Assembly: GCA_002389785.1 (NCBI GenBank)
Contig: DGQS01000057.1
Coordinates: 1 to 14,933 of the forward strand
Direction of reading: 5' to 3'
DNA length: 14,933 nt
Source of the DNA: Bacteroidetes bacterium UBA4408
GTDB taxonomy: Bacteria > Bacteroidota > Bacteroidia > UBA4408
Below are positions 1 through 7,560 of this stretch, piece by piece. The notes beneath the pieces were generated by a model. That model made no database searches and was not told the DNA's origin. It saw only the letters and a list, made by a program, of their open reading frames with translations. Every line of letters starts with the position of its first letter. Positions within the stretch are counted from its first letter, which is position 1. A program made the position numbers and the translations under genes.

Positions 1-21
1 ACTTTACCTGAAATAAATAGC

Positions 22-1434
22 ATGATTGAATTTATTCTTAATTCCCAAACTATTACAACCGATGAGCCTGCAGGTAGCGTAATGCTAGATTTCGTGCGCT
101 ACCACAGTCATTTAAAAGGAACCAAAATTGGCTGCCGTGAAGGCGATTGTGGCGCTTGTACAGTGCTGGTTGGAGAATTAAAAAATGGTGAAATGCACTA
201 TCAATCGATGACTTCCTGCTTGATGCCACTCGGTAATGCTGCCGGAAAGCACATAGTTACTGTGGAGGGAATCAATGGTCCTGCACTTAACCCGGTACAA
301 CAGGCAATTGTTGATACCGGTGGAACGCAATGTGGATTTTGTACGGTTGGTTTTGTTATGTCGTTAATCGGGTTTTGCATGAGCAGTAAAAATCCTGATT
401 ATACTCAGGCTTTGGCTTCCATTGATGGAAATATTTGTCGTTGCACCGGATACAAATCGCTTGAACGAGCTGCTGCCTTAATTGTAGAAAAAGTAAAAGA
501 ACGCGACGAAAAAAATATCATTCATTGGTTGGTGCAACAACAGTATTTACCCGAATATTTCACTGGAATTAAAGCAAGCTTACAAGCAATGGCTCCTTCA
601 AATAATGTGGTAACAAAACGAGTAAAAGTTGGAGGAGGAACCGATGTATATGTGCAAAAACACGCAGCGATGGTGCACGAATCTATTGATTTTGTGCTCA
701 ACAAACCGGAGATGAAAGGAATTCGAAAAAACGGAAACTTAATAGAAATTGGTGCTTCGGTAACGGTTGAAGAATTGCGAAACGATGCACTCATTTGTGC
801 TCTATTTCCCAATTTATACCAGCAATTGAAATTAATTTCCTCCACTCCTATTCGCAACATGGCTACCTTGGCGGGAAACTTTGTGAATGCCTCTCCAATT
901 GGCGATATGAGCATATTGTTTCTTGCTTTAAATGCAAAAATTGTTCTTGAAAAAGACAATCAGAAAAGAAACATTTATTTAAAAGATTTTTACAAAGCTT
1001 ACAAAACTCTAGATAAGTTACCAGAAGAAAATTTAGTACAAATTGTGTTTGAACTCCCCACCCAATCTGCAGTTTTAAATTTTGAAAAAGTGAGCAAACG
1101 AAAGCATCTTGACATTGCAAGTGTTAATTCGGCATTACTTATTTCAACAGAAAATTCAGTTATTAAAACAGCTTCCTTAAGTATGGGCGGTGTTTTTGCT
1201 TATCCTAAATTGTTAGCTGAAACAGCTCATTTCCTTGTTGGAAAAACAGTCACTGAACAAGTACTAAAAGATGCTGCAAAAATTCTTCAATCTGAAATAC
1301 TACCCATTAGTGATGCCAGAGGAACAACTGAATATAAACGTCTTCTGGCGCGTCAATTATTTTTTGCACATTTTATTGAATTATTTCCAAGCACAATCGC
1401 CCCTGCGGGTTTATTAGAAAAATTGAGCGTTTAG
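22..1434 (+). CDS. xdhA: Xanthine dehydrogenase-type small subunit (2Fe-2S + FAD)
   Basis: This 470-residue protein is the electron-transfer subunit of a molybdenum hydroxylase (xanthine dehydrogenase family). It passes electrons from a separate molybdopterin subunit through two 2Fe-2S clusters to FAD. The N-terminal plant-type ferredoxin domain has C38, C43, C46 and C66. The second cluster domain has C104, C107, C139 and C141 (GFC and CRCTGY contexts). The FAD domain follows from about residue 195, with VGGGTD at 203-208 and the STPIRNMATLAGN segment at about 274-286. A CO-dehydrogenase-flavoprotein C-terminal domain fills about 350-450. All cluster ligands are present and the length fits the fused XdhA type, so it appears intact. 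The ATG is preceded by AT-rich sequence without a Shine-Dalgarno site. No molybdopterin subunit follows: the next gene is convergent and its stop lies 7 bases away. The partner must be upstream or elsewhere. The exact substrate (xanthine or another heterocycle or aldehyde) cannot be told from this subunit. Confidence 0.92.
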   Translation: MIEFILNSQTITTDEPAGSVMLDFVRYHSHLKGTKIGCREGDCGACTVLVGELKNGEMHYQSMTSCLMPLGNAAGKHIVTVEGINGPALNPVQQAIVDTGGTQCGFCTVGFVMSLIGFCMSSKNPDYTQALASIDGNICRCTGYKSLERAAALIVEKVKERDEKNIIHWLVQQQYLPEYFTGIKASLQAMAPSNNVVTKRVKVGGGTDVYVQKHAAMVHESIDFVLNKPEMKGIRKNGNLIEIGASVTVEELRNDALICALFPNLYQQLKLISSTPIRNMATLAGNFVNASPIGDMSILFLALNAKIVLEKDNQKRNIYLKDFYKAYKTLDKLPEENLVQIVFELPTQSAVLNFEKVSKRKHLDIASVNSALLISTENSVIKTASLSMGGVFAYPKLLAETAHFLVGKTVTEQVLKDAAKILQSEILPISDARGTTEYKRLLARQLFFAHFIELFPSTIAPAGLLEKLSV

Positions 1435-1446
1435 CTAATTTTTAGC
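1434..1446. other. Small hairpin at convergent stop codons
   Basis: GCTAA-TTT-TTAGC forms a 5-bp stem with a 3-base loop. It spans the stop codon of the xanthine dehydrogenase subunit gene and the stop of the opposing membrane-protein gene, and is followed on the + strand by a T-run at 1454-1460. The stem is too short to be confident of termination. It may be a weak bidirectional terminator between two tail-to-tail genes. Confidence 0.3.
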
Positions 1447-2968
1447 GATTGAATTTTTTTAGAAAAGGAAATTTGTTGCGTAGCTTTTCAGCATCGGTAA
1501 GCAACATAAATACTAAAAACAAATAAGGCAAAGCCGGAATCTTATAGCGCACAATTGCTCCCATTACCGGAGTGGTTAATCCAATGATTGAAAATAGTAT
1601 CAGCACAAACGAGCAACAAAAAATAAATATAGCTTGCTCCTCCTTTTTAGGAACCTTAAAAAATAATAACATCAAGAGCATAAAAAAACAAATCCATAAA
1701 TTTTCAAGAGCCGCAAACAGTGAGAGGTAATTGGCTGCTTCAAAAACAAAAGGTCGAAAAAGCACATTGCTAAGGGCAATCGGCAAACTCATAACTACAC
1801 TCCAAACATTGGGCTCAATGCTGGGAACGTAAATTCTACTTCCTGAACTATCGAGATGCATCAGCAAACGATAAGAATTGGTTTGCTGATTTTTTTGAAT
1901 AAAAGTATCGGTTAATTCCTCCTTCGACCAACGATAAAATTTAACCCCATCTGCCAATCGCCAATTTACCGAATCGTTCGCCAAAAGCACCTTCGCTCTA
2001 TCTTTCTCTTCAACATAAAATGTATCCTTGTAATTGTTTTGTAGTTCAAAATAAAATCCTCCCTTTGCTAAATTCACAAAGTCTCTTTGCTTTTGTGCCA
2101 GCATGTAAAATGGATTGCTCTCCTCTTTCGTAAAAGATACTGCAAAAGCCAACAAGAATACTGCAACTACAGCAATAACAGTTTTCAAATAAATAGAACT
2201 TTGAGGCTTCCGCACATGCCACCATACGATACAAAAACCCGGAATCAAGGAAATAAGGATATGTACTTTAATCAGCATCATTAAGCCAATAAACAGAACG
2301 AAAAAAAAGCCTGGTTGAAGTTTATTATCCTCCTTCAACCACTTAAAAAAATAATAAATCAAATAACCGGAAGCGAATAAAATTAATCCTTCCTTTAACA
2401 CACCCGACCCCCAAAACAAAACAGAAGGTACTAAAAAAATTGCTATTGCCAACGAAGCCAAGCGTTGTTTAAAAAAAGGCATAAAAGCTTTAAATAATGC
2501 TACCAATCCGCACAAGGATAAAAAACACATAAAAATCATGTGCACCACATAGCGCCCGAAAGCAAAAGGAAATACCAGTGCATTAAAGCGTATAACGGAA
2601 CGACTATCGTTATAAAAGGTATAACTATCGGCCAAATACCAATTGTTCATTTTTTGATAATAAGGATATAAATCCAGCGCATCTGAATTTATTCCGAAGG
2701 TCATCCTCAAATAATCGAGCGGATGGCTCCATAATGCAGCATAAATTACTTTGGCATCATCGTAATATTTAAAGGCATCGGCAGCACTTCGTGTCGTATA
2801 AAAATGGCTGTAAATTTCAATCAACACTACACCGAATAACACTTTAATAGCAAATACCCAAACGAGGTACTTTCTTGAAAATCCGTCAATTTCAAAAAAG
2901 GAAAACCGATAAAAAAGGGATATGAAAAACAGAAAGTAAACGAAAGAAAGTAGTATTGAAACTAACAT
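1442..2968 (-). CDS. Polytopic membrane protein of unknown function
   Basis: This 508-residue protein is very hydrophobic, with roughly ten or more predicted membrane helices. A soluble region of about 120 residues around residues 280-400 is rich in charged and aromatic residues and interrupts the helices. After the first two helices comes an acidic, Tyr-rich loop (ADAFKYYDDAK, near residues 63-73). A helix-loop with LFWGSGVLKEGLIL sits near residues 185-198. Both resemble GT-C-type glycosyltransferases or O-antigen polymerase-like proteins, but I do not recognise a defined family. The frame stays open up to a TTG at 3016, but that codon lies upstream of a promoter-like TATATTTG (2998-3005). 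The ATG at 2968 therefore gives the likely start, with a leader of about 20 bases. It is monocistronic, divergent from purL and convergent with the dehydrogenase subunit gene. A role in envelope polysaccharide synthesis is only a guess. Confidence 0.7.
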   Translation of the reverse strand: MLVSILLSFVYFLFFISLFYRFSFFEIDGFSRKYLVWVFAIKVLFGVVLIEIYSHFYTTRSAADAFKYYDDAKVIYAALWSHPLDYLRMTFGINSDALDLYPYYQKMNNWYLADSYTFYNDSRSVIRFNALVFPFAFGRYVVHMIFMCFLSLCGLVALFKAFMPFFKQRLASLAIAIFLVPSVLFWGSGVLKEGLILFASGYLIYYFFKWLKEDNKLQPGFFFVLFIGLMMLIKVHILISLIPGFCIVWWHVRKPQSSIYLKTVIAVVAVFLLAFAVSFTKEESNPFYMLAQKQRDFVNLAKGGFYFELQNNYKDTFYVEEKDRAKVLLANDSVNWRLADGVKFYRWSKEELTDTFIQKNQQTNSYRLLMHLDSSGSRIYVPSIEPNVWSVVMSLPIALSNVLFRPFVFEAANYLSLFAALENLWICFFMLLMLLFFKVPKKEEQAIFIFCCSFVLILFSIIGLTTPVMGAIVRYKIPALPYLFLVFMLLTDAEKLRNKFPFLKKFNR

Positions 2969-2997
2969 ATAGTATAAGAACCAGCTTGTTCTTGAGG

Positions 2998-3005
2998 CAA
3001 ATATA
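2998..3005 (-). promoter_or_regulatory. Promoter -7 element for the membrane-protein gene
   Basis: The minus strand reads TATATTTG, an exact match to the Bacteroidota -7 consensus TAnnTTTG. It lies about 30 bases upstream of the ATG at 2968. A convincing -33 TTTG at the right distance is not visible, only TTTA about 21 bases upstream. It argues against the TTG start at 3016. Confidence 0.5.
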
Positions 3006-3082
3006 AAAAATACCAAGCTAGCTGCTTAAAATAAAGCCCCTATAGTTAAAATAATTAATTAGAAAATGCGCAGAGATAGTGT

Positions 3083-3090
3083 TAATTTCG
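3083..3090 (+). promoter_or_regulatory. Possible purL promoter -7 element
   Basis: TAATTTCG matches TAnnTTTG at all but one position and ends 22 bases before the purL ATG. A TTAG about 20 bases upstream is a poor -33 candidate. This is plausible but weak. Confidence 0.35.
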
Positions 3091-3112
3091 CGTACAATTT
3101 TCAAAAAAAGAC

Positions 3113-5359
3113 ATGGGAAAAACTGTAGCTGAAAAAGTAGTAACTACTGAAACAGCAGCAAAATTAGGATTATTAGCAGATGAATTTGATAAAATAAAGA
3201 GCATTTTGGGACGAACACCCAATTTTACCGAACTCAGTATTTTTAGCGTAATGTGGAGTGAGCATTGCAGTTACAAAAACTCAATAACCTGGTTAAAAAC
3301 TTTGCCTAAAAAAGGTTCGCGCATACTGGCAGAAGCCGGCGAAGAAAATTCAGGTTTGATGGATATTGGAGATGGATTAGCCTGTGCTTTTAAAATTGAA
3401 TCACACAATCATCCTTCTGCTTTAGAGCCCTATCAAGGAGCTGCCACCGGTGTTGGAGGGATTAATCGGGATATTTTTACCATGGGAGCACGTCCTATTG
3501 CTCAATTAAATTCCTTGCGTTTTGGCGACCTCAACCTTGCACGTACACAATGGCTCATGAAAGGCGTTGTTAAAGGAATTGGTGATTATGGAAATGCCTT
3601 TGGAATTCCTACCGTAGGTGGTGAAGTCTTTTTTGACGAATGCTACAATGTGAATCCGCTGGTAAATGCTATGAGTGCAGGTATCGTAAAAGTAGGCGAA
3701 ACTATTTCGGCCATCTCTAAAGGGGTTGGAAATCCTGTTTTTATTGTAGGTTCAGCTACCGGAAAGGATGGTATACATGGAGCCACTTTTGCTTCAGCCG
3801 ACATCACCGAGGATTCGGCCAACGATTTACCGGCTGTACAAGTTGGAGATCCATTTCAGGAAAAATTATTGTTGGAAGCTACTTTAGAAGTTATTAAAAC
3901 CGGCGCTGTTGTAGGTATGCAGGATATGGGTGCTGCCGGAATTATTTGCAGTACCAGTGAAATGAGCGCAAAAGGTGAGCATGGAATGAAAATTTATTTG
4001 GATAAAGTTCCAACTCGTCAAAAAGACATGCAGCCGTTTGAAATTCTATTATCCGAATCGCAAGAGCGCATGTTGATAGTGGTTGATAAAGGCAAAGAAG
4101 ATGTGGTAAATGCTGTATTCGAGAAATGGGATTTAAATTGTGAAGAAATAGGAATTGTAACTGCCAGCAAGCGCCTCGAATTTTACATGAAGGGCGAACT
4201 AGTAGCCGATGTTCCGGCGCGTGATTTAGTTTTAGGAGGAGGCGCTCCTGTTTATAAGCGTGAGTTTAAGGAACCTGCTTCTTTTGCCGCTTCTAAAAAT
4301 TTTACACTTGATTCGGTTGCTGAACCAAAAGATTATGTGGAAGTTGCGAAACACCTGTTATCGCATCCAAACATTGCTTCCAAAAAGTGGGTAATACAAC
4401 AGTACGATTCCATGGTTGGTACTGCCAACATGAGTACCAATTATCCAAGTGATGCTGCACTTGTAAATATAAAAGGAACCGACAAAGCATTGGCTTTAAC
4501 GGTGGATTGCAATTCACGCTATGTAAATGCTGATCCTGAAACAGGTTGTGCCATTGCGGTTGCCGAAGCTGCTCGAAATATTGTGTGTTCGGGAGGTGTA
4601 CCGGTAGCGGTGACCAATTGTTTAAATTTTGGAAACCCTTACAATCCCGAAGTATATTGGCAATTCGTTGGAGCCATCAAAGGAATGGGTAAAGCATGTG
4701 TAAAATTTGATACTCCGGTAACCGGAGGAAATGTTAGTTTTTACAATCAATCGGTGAAGGGCGATGTTACTGAACCGGTTTTCCCTACTCCTACTATTGG
4801 AATGTTAGGAATACTTGACAATAAAGAATTTGCTACCAGCCTTGCATTTCAAGAAGCAGGTAACCGAATTTATTTAATTGGTGAATCGCAAAACGATATA
4901 AGTAGTTCAGAATACTTGTATTCGTATCACGGTGTAAAATTAAGTCCTGCTCCTTATTTTGATTTGGAAAAAGAATATCAGGTGCAACGCGCCATTCGAA
5001 AATTAATACAAAAAGGCTTGGTACAATCGGCGCACGATTGTGCCGACGGTGGCTTGTTTATAACCTTGTTCGAAAGTGCCATGGTAAATAGTTTAGGTTT
5101 TGATATTTCAACGGATGAAGATTTTAGAAAGGATGCCTTTTTGTTTGGCGAAGCACAAGGTCGTGTTGTAGTAAGTGTGAAAGATAGCGATGAAGATGCT
5201 TTTATTGATTTTATGAGCATTACTTCTGTTGAATTTACTTATATAGGTGACGTAGCCGAAACGGATATAGTAATTGACGATGAAGTATTTTTTAGCGTTG
5301 CAGAAGCAAAAGAAATTTACGATACGGTGTTGGAAAAAAAGTTAGAGCAGGTTGAGTAA
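3113..5359 (+). CDS. purL: Phosphoribosylformylglycinamidine synthase subunit PurL (small type)
   Basis: This 748-residue enzyme converts FGAR plus ATP and ammonia to FGAM, the fourth step of purine synthesis, in the cytoplasm. Its length matches the small PurL, which needs separate PurQ (glutaminase) and PurS; neither is in the window. The N-terminal signature TPNFTELSIFSVMWSEHCSYKNS, with catalytic His51, spans about residues 35-57. The ATP/Mg segment IESHNHPSALEPYQGAATG follows at about 95-113. A GATGKDGIHGATFAS-like loop lies near 220 and VGDPFQEKLL near 250. The second AIRS-type half has GCAIAVAEAARNIVCSGG, FGNPYNPEVYWQ and TPVTGGNVSFYNQ, then AHDCADGGL near 640. The protein looks complete. 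Its last 25 codons and 27 bases of downstream DNA recur at 7444-7549, so the present 3' end may have been replaced by, or brought with, inserted DNA. No strong terminator follows this copy. Confidence 0.97.
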   Translation: MGKTVAEKVVTTETAAKLGLLADEFDKIKSILGRTPNFTELSIFSVMWSEHCSYKNSITWLKTLPKKGSRILAEAGEENSGLMDIGDGLACAFKIESHNHPSALEPYQGAATGVGGINRDIFTMGARPIAQLNSLRFGDLNLARTQWLMKGVVKGIGDYGNAFGIPTVGGEVFFDECYNVNPLVNAMSAGIVKVGETISAISKGVGNPVFIVGSATGKDGIHGATFASADITEDSANDLPAVQVGDPFQEKLLLEATLEVIKTGAVVGMQDMGAAGIICSTSEMSAKGEHGMKIYLDKVPTRQKDMQPFEILLSESQERMLIVVDKGKEDVVNAVFEKWDLNCEEIGIVTASKRLEFYMKGELVADVPARDLVLGGGAPVYKREFKEPASFAASKNFTLDSVAEPKDYVEVAKHLLSHPNIASKKWVIQQYDSMVGTANMSTNYPSDAALVNIKGTDKALALTVDCNSRYVNADPETGCAIAVAEAARNIVCSGGVPVAVTNCLNFGNPYNPEVYWQFVGAIKGMGKACVKFDTPVTGGNVSFYNQSVKGDVTEPVFPTPTIGMLGILDNKEFATSLAFQEAGNRIYLIGESQNDISSSEYLYSYHGVKLSPAPYFDLEKEYQVQRAIRKLIQKGLVQSAHDCADGGLFITLFESAMVNSLGFDISTDEDFRKDAFLFGEAQGRVVVSVKDSDEDAFIDFMSITSVEFTYIGDVAETDIVIDDEVFFSVAEAKEIYDTVLEKKLEQVE

Positions 5360-5386
5360 TATCTTAAGTAAGAAATAAACTTTCCT
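5281..5386 (+). repeat. Direct repeat copy 1: purL 3' end
   Basis: These 106 bases cover purL codons 724-748, the stop and 27 bases downstream. They recur in the same orientation 2163 bases away at 7444-7549. The copies differ at 5295 (G/A), 5326 (G/C) and 5377 (A/C), so 103 of 106 bases match. The first difference changes Ser728 to Asn in the distal copy and the second is silent. Similarity stops sharply at both ends. Confidence 0.95.
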
Positions 5387-5413
5387 TTAGGATTTTTTTT
5401 GCTACAAAAGTGT

Positions 5414-5938
5414 TCAATTTATTTCATAGTGCACATTTTGAAACCGCCCATTAGTAATATGTACAGTATCATTCACACTTAGTTCAACCAGCGAACACTT
5501 AAATTTTCCGCTCACAAAGTTGTTTATTGTATCTAATGCAGTAAAAATTAAATAGCCCGAATATCCATCATAATATAAAGAAACGCCATTATTTTGCTTT
5601 ATCATTAATGCACTTGCCTTGTCAAAATAAATTGTGTCGTTTAAATTAATTTTTTCTTGAATTGTTGAATCAATAAAACCCACAGTTACCGAAGTAGTAT
5701 CAGCAAAATCAATCCCATCAATTCCCATGAATTTTGAATGGTTAAGCGAGTCGATAAAATAAAATGCCTGCGCTGAATCGGTTTCAAATGTATTCCCATT
5801 AATTAAACACGAAAATTTTTTTTGTGCACTAGCTACAGGATTTTCAACAATAGCAGTTTCCATTGGCTCAGTTTTATCTTTTTTGCACGAATTACTTACA
5901 AATGAAAGCAACAGTAGAAAATACAAATAATGTTTCAT
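5414..5938 (-). CDS. Small lipoprotein, DUF6252-like
   Basis: This 174-residue protein begins with a hydrophobic segment ending in FVSNSC-KKDK, a Bacteroidota-type lipobox with the lipidated Cys at residue 18. It is thus probably an outer- or inner-membrane lipoprotein. The mature part is a likely beta-rich domain. The segment FSCLINGNTFETD near residues 42-54 and the C-terminal ...SGKFKCSLVE...VHITNGRF pattern resemble the DUF6252 lipoproteins of this phylum (from memory, unverified). It is the last of three closely spaced minus-strand genes, 12 bases downstream of the next one. It lies entirely within the block bounded by the duplicated purL ends. Function is unknown. Confidence 0.75.
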   Translation of the reverse strand: MKHYLYFLLLLSFVSNSCKKDKTEPMETAIVENPVASAQKKFSCLINGNTFETDSAQAFYFIDSLNHSKFMGIDGIDFADTTSVTVGFIDSTIQEKINLNDTIYFDKASALMIKQNNGVSLYYDGYSGYLIFTALDTINNFVSGKFKCSLVELSVNDTVHITNGRFQNVHYEIN

Positions 5939-5950
5939 CGTTGAAATAAA

Positions 5951-6475
5951 TTAATTTAAAATAATTGAATTAAAAAAGGCATTTCGTTGAGCAGTTAACT
6001 CGGTTTCTTTTCGCTTAAGGCCCATGAGCAAAAATGTATAGTCGCGAATGTAGTATCCATCAAGTTTTGGCGACTTTCCATAATAACCTTCAGCATTCCT
6101 ATCCACCCTGTTTATTGCATCAATAGCATAAAATAACTCCAATTCTGTTTGCCAGGTATCTTGACTATTTTTTTGTAGTAATTCGTATTCAAGTGCCAAT
6201 ACAATAATGTAGTAAGCAAGGTTAATTGTTGCATCACTATTATGAACTTTCTCTTCAAAGCTCGGAAAATATGTTGCATTATATCTTTCTTCAAAAGGCA
6301 TTGATTCGCCATCTCCTTGGCCAATACCCATTACAAACTGAGTTTTAAGTCTTTCGCGATAATACCAGTATTTTAAGATTCGCTGTTGTTCACCGGAAAT
6401 TTGAGCATAGCAATATTGCGAAAACATTAAAAATAAATATACCAGTAGAAATCCTATTGAAGTTCTAATTTTCAT
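5951..6475 (-). CDS. Exported protein, possibly a truncated form of a larger family
   Basis: This 174-residue protein has a signal peptide (positive start, hydrophobic core, YCYA-Q cleavage site near residue 24). The body is helical and rich in Tyr and Glu: LKYWYYRERLKTQFV, DATINLAYYIIVLALEYELL, WQTELELFYAIDAINRVDRNAE and LDGYYIRDY. From memory, this order of segments matches the N-terminal part of much longer secreted Bacteroidota proteins. Those usually continue well past the ...GFFIRDD position. Here the similarity appears to end at IRD near residue 146, followed by a short unrelated Lys/Glu-rich tail, so it may be a truncated remnant. If so, it sits 18 bases from its upstream neighbour by chance of rearrangement. 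The family assignment is tentative and no activity is known. Confidence 0.6.
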   Translation of the reverse strand: MKIRTSIGFLLVYLFLMFSQYCYAQISGEQQRILKYWYYRERLKTQFVMGIGQGDGESMPFEERYNATYFPSFEEKVHNSDATINLAYYIIVLALEYELLQKNSQDTWQTELELFYAIDAINRVDRNAEGYYGKSPKLDGYYIRDYTFLLMGLKRKETELTAQRNAFFNSIILN

Positions 6476-6493
6476 GATCTATAAATAATTTAA

Positions 6494-6994
6494 TTAGTTT
6501 GACCTAAAATGAACTTTTGTTAAATTATTATTATAGGTTGTTTCTAACCATAGTTCATCCTTTGTTAACTTCATTATTCGAAACTCCACCTTTTCATTAA
6601 CCCAAAATGGACCAATATGCTCTGATAAATTATATGATCGAGAAACCCAAGTCAAACCAATTTTCAATGTTCTGTTTTTGTTTATTAAGGACCATTCAAA
6701 AGACAATTCTGCCCATCTTAAATCTGAAGAATATTTGATATAAGAAGCTTCACGTTCACCATAAATTCTCATGTAATCAAATTTTAACCCGCTATCATTT
6801 TCAGCCAAAAAAGAGGCAGTTGAGTCAATGCCACCAATTTCGAGATATTCCATGTACCAATATCTTTCTATTCTCTTTTCTTTCGACATTAGATTGATTA
6901 ATGGCCCATCGGGGTACTTTTTGCAGGAGCTATTAATTAAAAAAATGAAGGCAATAAAAGCTAAATAAATAGTGGGTTTACTTTTTTTGTTCAT
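6494..6994 (-). CDS. Small lipoprotein, lipocalin-like
   Basis: This 166-residue protein has a signal segment ending FLINSSC-KKYPDGP, with the lipidated Cys at residue 24. The following pattern (GP..NL.SKEKRIERYWY...LEIGGIDST, then alternating beta-type strands with W and a KLTKDELWLE close to the C terminus) resembles the small lipocalin-like lipoproteins common in Bacteroidota. These typically read CKKYPDGP...RSKK.R..G.W. It is probably anchored on a membrane facing the periplasm or outside. The ligand is unknown. Its start overlaps the end of the upstream gene fragment by 17 bases. No TAnnTTTG box is seen in the 60 bases upstream, so its transcription is unclear. Confidence 0.75.
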   Translation of the reverse strand: MNKKSKPTIYLAFIAFIFLINSSCKKYPDGPLINLMSKEKRIERYWYMEYLEIGGIDSTASFLAENDSGLKFDYMRIYGEREASYIKYSSDLRWAELSFEWSLINKNRTLKIGLTWVSRSYNLSEHIGPFWVNEKVEFRIMKLTKDELWLETTYNNNLTKVHFRSN

Positions 6995-7230
6995 CTGTTA
7001 TTTTGTTTATTACCAATTTCATTTTAGCATTTTCCTTTTCAAGTTCAATTAGGTGCAAGGTTAATTCTTCCAAGCTTTTTAATAATTTTACTTGCATTTC
7101 TACTATATCAACTCCATTTTCTTTTACCTCACATTCAGAAGGAATACCCGGTAAATGCTTATACGTTTTAATATATTTTTCAATTTCTGGAAGCGGCATA
7201 TTTTTATAATTTTTCAAATACAAAGTCAGC
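6978..7230 (-). pseudogene. 3' fragment of an S74/tail-fibre-like C-terminal domain, frameshifted
   Basis: The open part (about 75-80 residues) reads KNMPLPEIEKYIKTYKHLPG, then IPSECEVKENG.DIVEMQVKLL and a coiled coil up to the stop. In many Bacteroidota this is the C-terminal end of large secreted repeat proteins with a peptidase-S74/tail-fibre-type chaperone region, where it forms a trimeric coiled coil. The usual preceding residues ADFVFEK are present at 7212-7230 but in another frame. The two frames meet at the oligo-A run 7210-7214, so a 1-2 base indel there broke the gene. Upstream of 7290 the reading frame is closed and no further family sequence is recognisable. The only in-frame start is a TTG at 7223. 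It is best read as a dead gene end carried by the inserted block. Confidence 0.65.
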
Positions 7231-7322
7231 CCTCGCTATTGAATTCTTTTTGGTTTTCAGATATGTATCAAATTTAATAAGAAAGTTTAATTACGGCAGG
7301 ATGCCATAAGAATAATGCTATA

Positions 7323-7352
7323 TCGCAAGATGCGAGCGAGAGCTAAGATATT
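7323..7352 (+). repeat. Hairpin repeat A
   Basis: TCGCA-AGA-TGCGA (7323-7335) is a perfect 5-bp stem. It is followed by GCGAGAGCTAAGATATT (7336-7352). The same design, a hairpin and then a GCGAG..CT.AAG.TATT tail, recurs at 7418-7451, which suggests a dispersed repeat family. Confidence 0.5.
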
Positions 7353-7417
7353 TCAATATAGTTACAAACTACGCTGACAGTAGTAAATGGGTTCGAAATT
7401 TTACTGATTAAAGCACA

Positions 7418-7451
7418 CGAATCTGAAGATTCGCGCGAGTAACTGAAGTAT
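7418..7451 (+). repeat. Hairpin repeat B at the purL-copy junction
   Basis: CGAATC-TGAA-GATTCG (7418-7433) forms a 6-bp stem. It is followed by CGCGAGTAACTGAAGTATT (7434-7452), similar to the tail of repeat A. Its end overlaps the first bases of the duplicated purL segment, which starts TGAAGTATTTTTTA. Confidence 0.5.
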
Positions 7452-7549
7452 TTTTTAACGTTGCAGAAGCAAAAGAAATTTACGATACCGTGTTGGAAAA
7501 AAAGTTAGAGCAGGTTGAGTAATATCTTAAGTAAGAAATCAACTTTCCT
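7444..7549 (+). repeat. Direct repeat copy 2: detached purL 3' end
   Basis: This is the second copy of the purL C-terminal codons, stop and trailing DNA (see 5281-5386). It has no start codon or upstream coding part, so it is a non-functional remnant. Translated, it still ends ...EKKLEQVE-stop. It lies directly before the strong terminator at 7561-7604, as an ordinary purL 3' end would. It may therefore be the original gene end. Confidence 0.95.
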
Positions 7550-7560
7550 ATAACAGAAAG

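Noticed and set aside
522..959. 145-codon minus-strand open frame inside the dehydrogenase subunit gene
   Set aside because: It is antisense to conserved FAD-domain codons, with no recognisable protein features.
2969..3016. TTG start 16 codons upstream in the membrane-protein gene
   Set aside because: It lies upstream of the TATATTTG promoter octamer at 2998-3005; the ATG at 2968 begins directly with a membrane helix.
7388..7410. tRNA-like GGTTCGAAAT word
   Set aside because: It resembles a T-loop, but the flanks do not form a T-stem and no acceptor, D or anticodon arms can be found nearby.
5387..7443. Insertion sequence or integrative element with its own recombinase
   Set aside because: No transposase or integrase gene, no terminal inverted repeats and no short target duplication were seen; only the long purL direct repeat marks the edges.
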